From NCBI RefSeq assembly GCF_900094545.1, contig NZ_FMAH01000054.1, forward strand, positions 1 to 42,681: a stretch of 42,681 bases of DNA, in the 5' to 3' direction. Shown here piece by piece: positions 42,471-42,681 of this stretch (position 1 is the stretch's first letter; the number at the start of each line of letters is the position of its first letter). The position numbers and the translations under genes are program-made. Below the pieces are notes generated by a model that saw only the letters and a list, made by a program, of their open reading frames with translations, was not told where the DNA came from and made no database searches. The DNA is from Martinezella miluonensis. Its GTDB lineage: Bacteria > Pseudomonadota > Alphaproteobacteria > Rhizobiales > Rhizobiaceae.

Positions 42471-42681
42471 GTGGTCGATGATATCGCACTTTACGTTGGT
42501 TTGGATGTGAGTAAGGAAAAAATCGCGATCGGTCTGGCGGAAGCAGGCCGCAAAGGCGAGGTTCGCTATTACGGCGAAATCGCCAACCGTGCCGATGCAG
42601 TGCGCAAATTTGTCGACAAGCTTGCCGGACGTCACGGACGCCTGTGCTTTTGCTATGAGGCCGGCCCGACAGGCTACGGAT
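42471..42681 (+). CDS. IS110-family transposase, N-terminal part (runs off right edge)
   Basis: Seventy codons from GTG 42471 with a GGAGA ribosome site. The RuvC-like DEDD domain opens with ALYVGLDVSKEKIAIGLAEA (first aspartate in GLDVSK) and continues to CYEAGPTGYG (second acidic residue in YEAGPTG). These are the first two catalytic motifs of IS110 transposases. No stop is seen. The C-terminal serine motif lies beyond the window. Confidence 0.88.
   Translation, partial: MVDDIALYVGLDVSKEKIAIGLAEAGRKGEVRYYGEIANRADAVRKFVDKLAGRHGRLCFCYEAGPTGYG

Noticed and set aside
1..42681. CRISPR arrays, tRNA or rRNA genes, and replication origins
   Set aside because: No regularly spaced short repeats, clover-leaf sequences, rRNA segments or repABC-type genes were seen on reading both strands.

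Overview
The window looks like accessory DNA from an alphaproteobacterium of the order Rhizobiales (Rhizobium, Sinorhizobium, Agrobacterium or Mesorhizobium type). This is judged from the high-GC coding style, the mix of IS families, an ABC sugar importer of rhizobial type and an intergenic palindrome resembling rhizobial mosaic repeats. No rRNA, tRNA or core housekeeping operon was seen, and both edges lie inside insertion sequences (ISL3 on the left, IS110 on the right). A plasmid or genomic island is therefore likely. No species is claimed.

Layout. 1-627: partial ISL3 transposase. 957-9465: a small XRE-type regulator coupled to a six-gene membrane complex (hyfBCEFGI-like), followed by a DUF4365-like gene. 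The large subunit has lost all four NiFe ligands, so this is an energy-converting-hydrogenase-related (Ehr) complex rather than a hydrogenase. 9551-9877: IHF-beta-like protein. 10092-12663: PepSY protein, response regulator and sensor kinase in one operon. 12744-13300: tandem repeat carrying two paralogous small membrane-protein genes, followed by a secreted coiled-coil protein (13733-15187). 15447-16211: decayed PAS-GGDEF-EAL gene. 16405-17700: MgtC/DUF4010 membrane protein.

18385-23256: HlyD-RbbA-YhhJ export operon behind an FNR/FixK-like box. 23259-28545: frameshifted LPG-synthase-like membrane protein, a 58-residue secreted or membrane peptide, two universal stress proteins (the first behind a second FNR/FixK-like box), an acetate-CoA ligase/GNAT fusion and a BON protein cut off by a MITE-like element. 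28830-30791: divergent EF-G paralogue. Much of this block has the look of a low-oxygen/energy-stress regulon.

31314-37303 (minus strand): sugar ABC importer (binding protein, two permeases, ATPase) whose operon continues, with overlapping genes, into a SUMF1-like protein without the formylglycine-generating cysteines and a secreted beta-propeller. 37638-39551: nested IS wreckage, including an in-frame fusion of the start of an IS3-family orfA to an ISL3 transposase body. 39604-42282: a small XRE regulator, two hypothetical genes and a MarR regulator with a readable promoter and operator. 42400-42681: left part of an IS110 element with a long stem-loop just before the transposase, which is a candidate bridge RNA.
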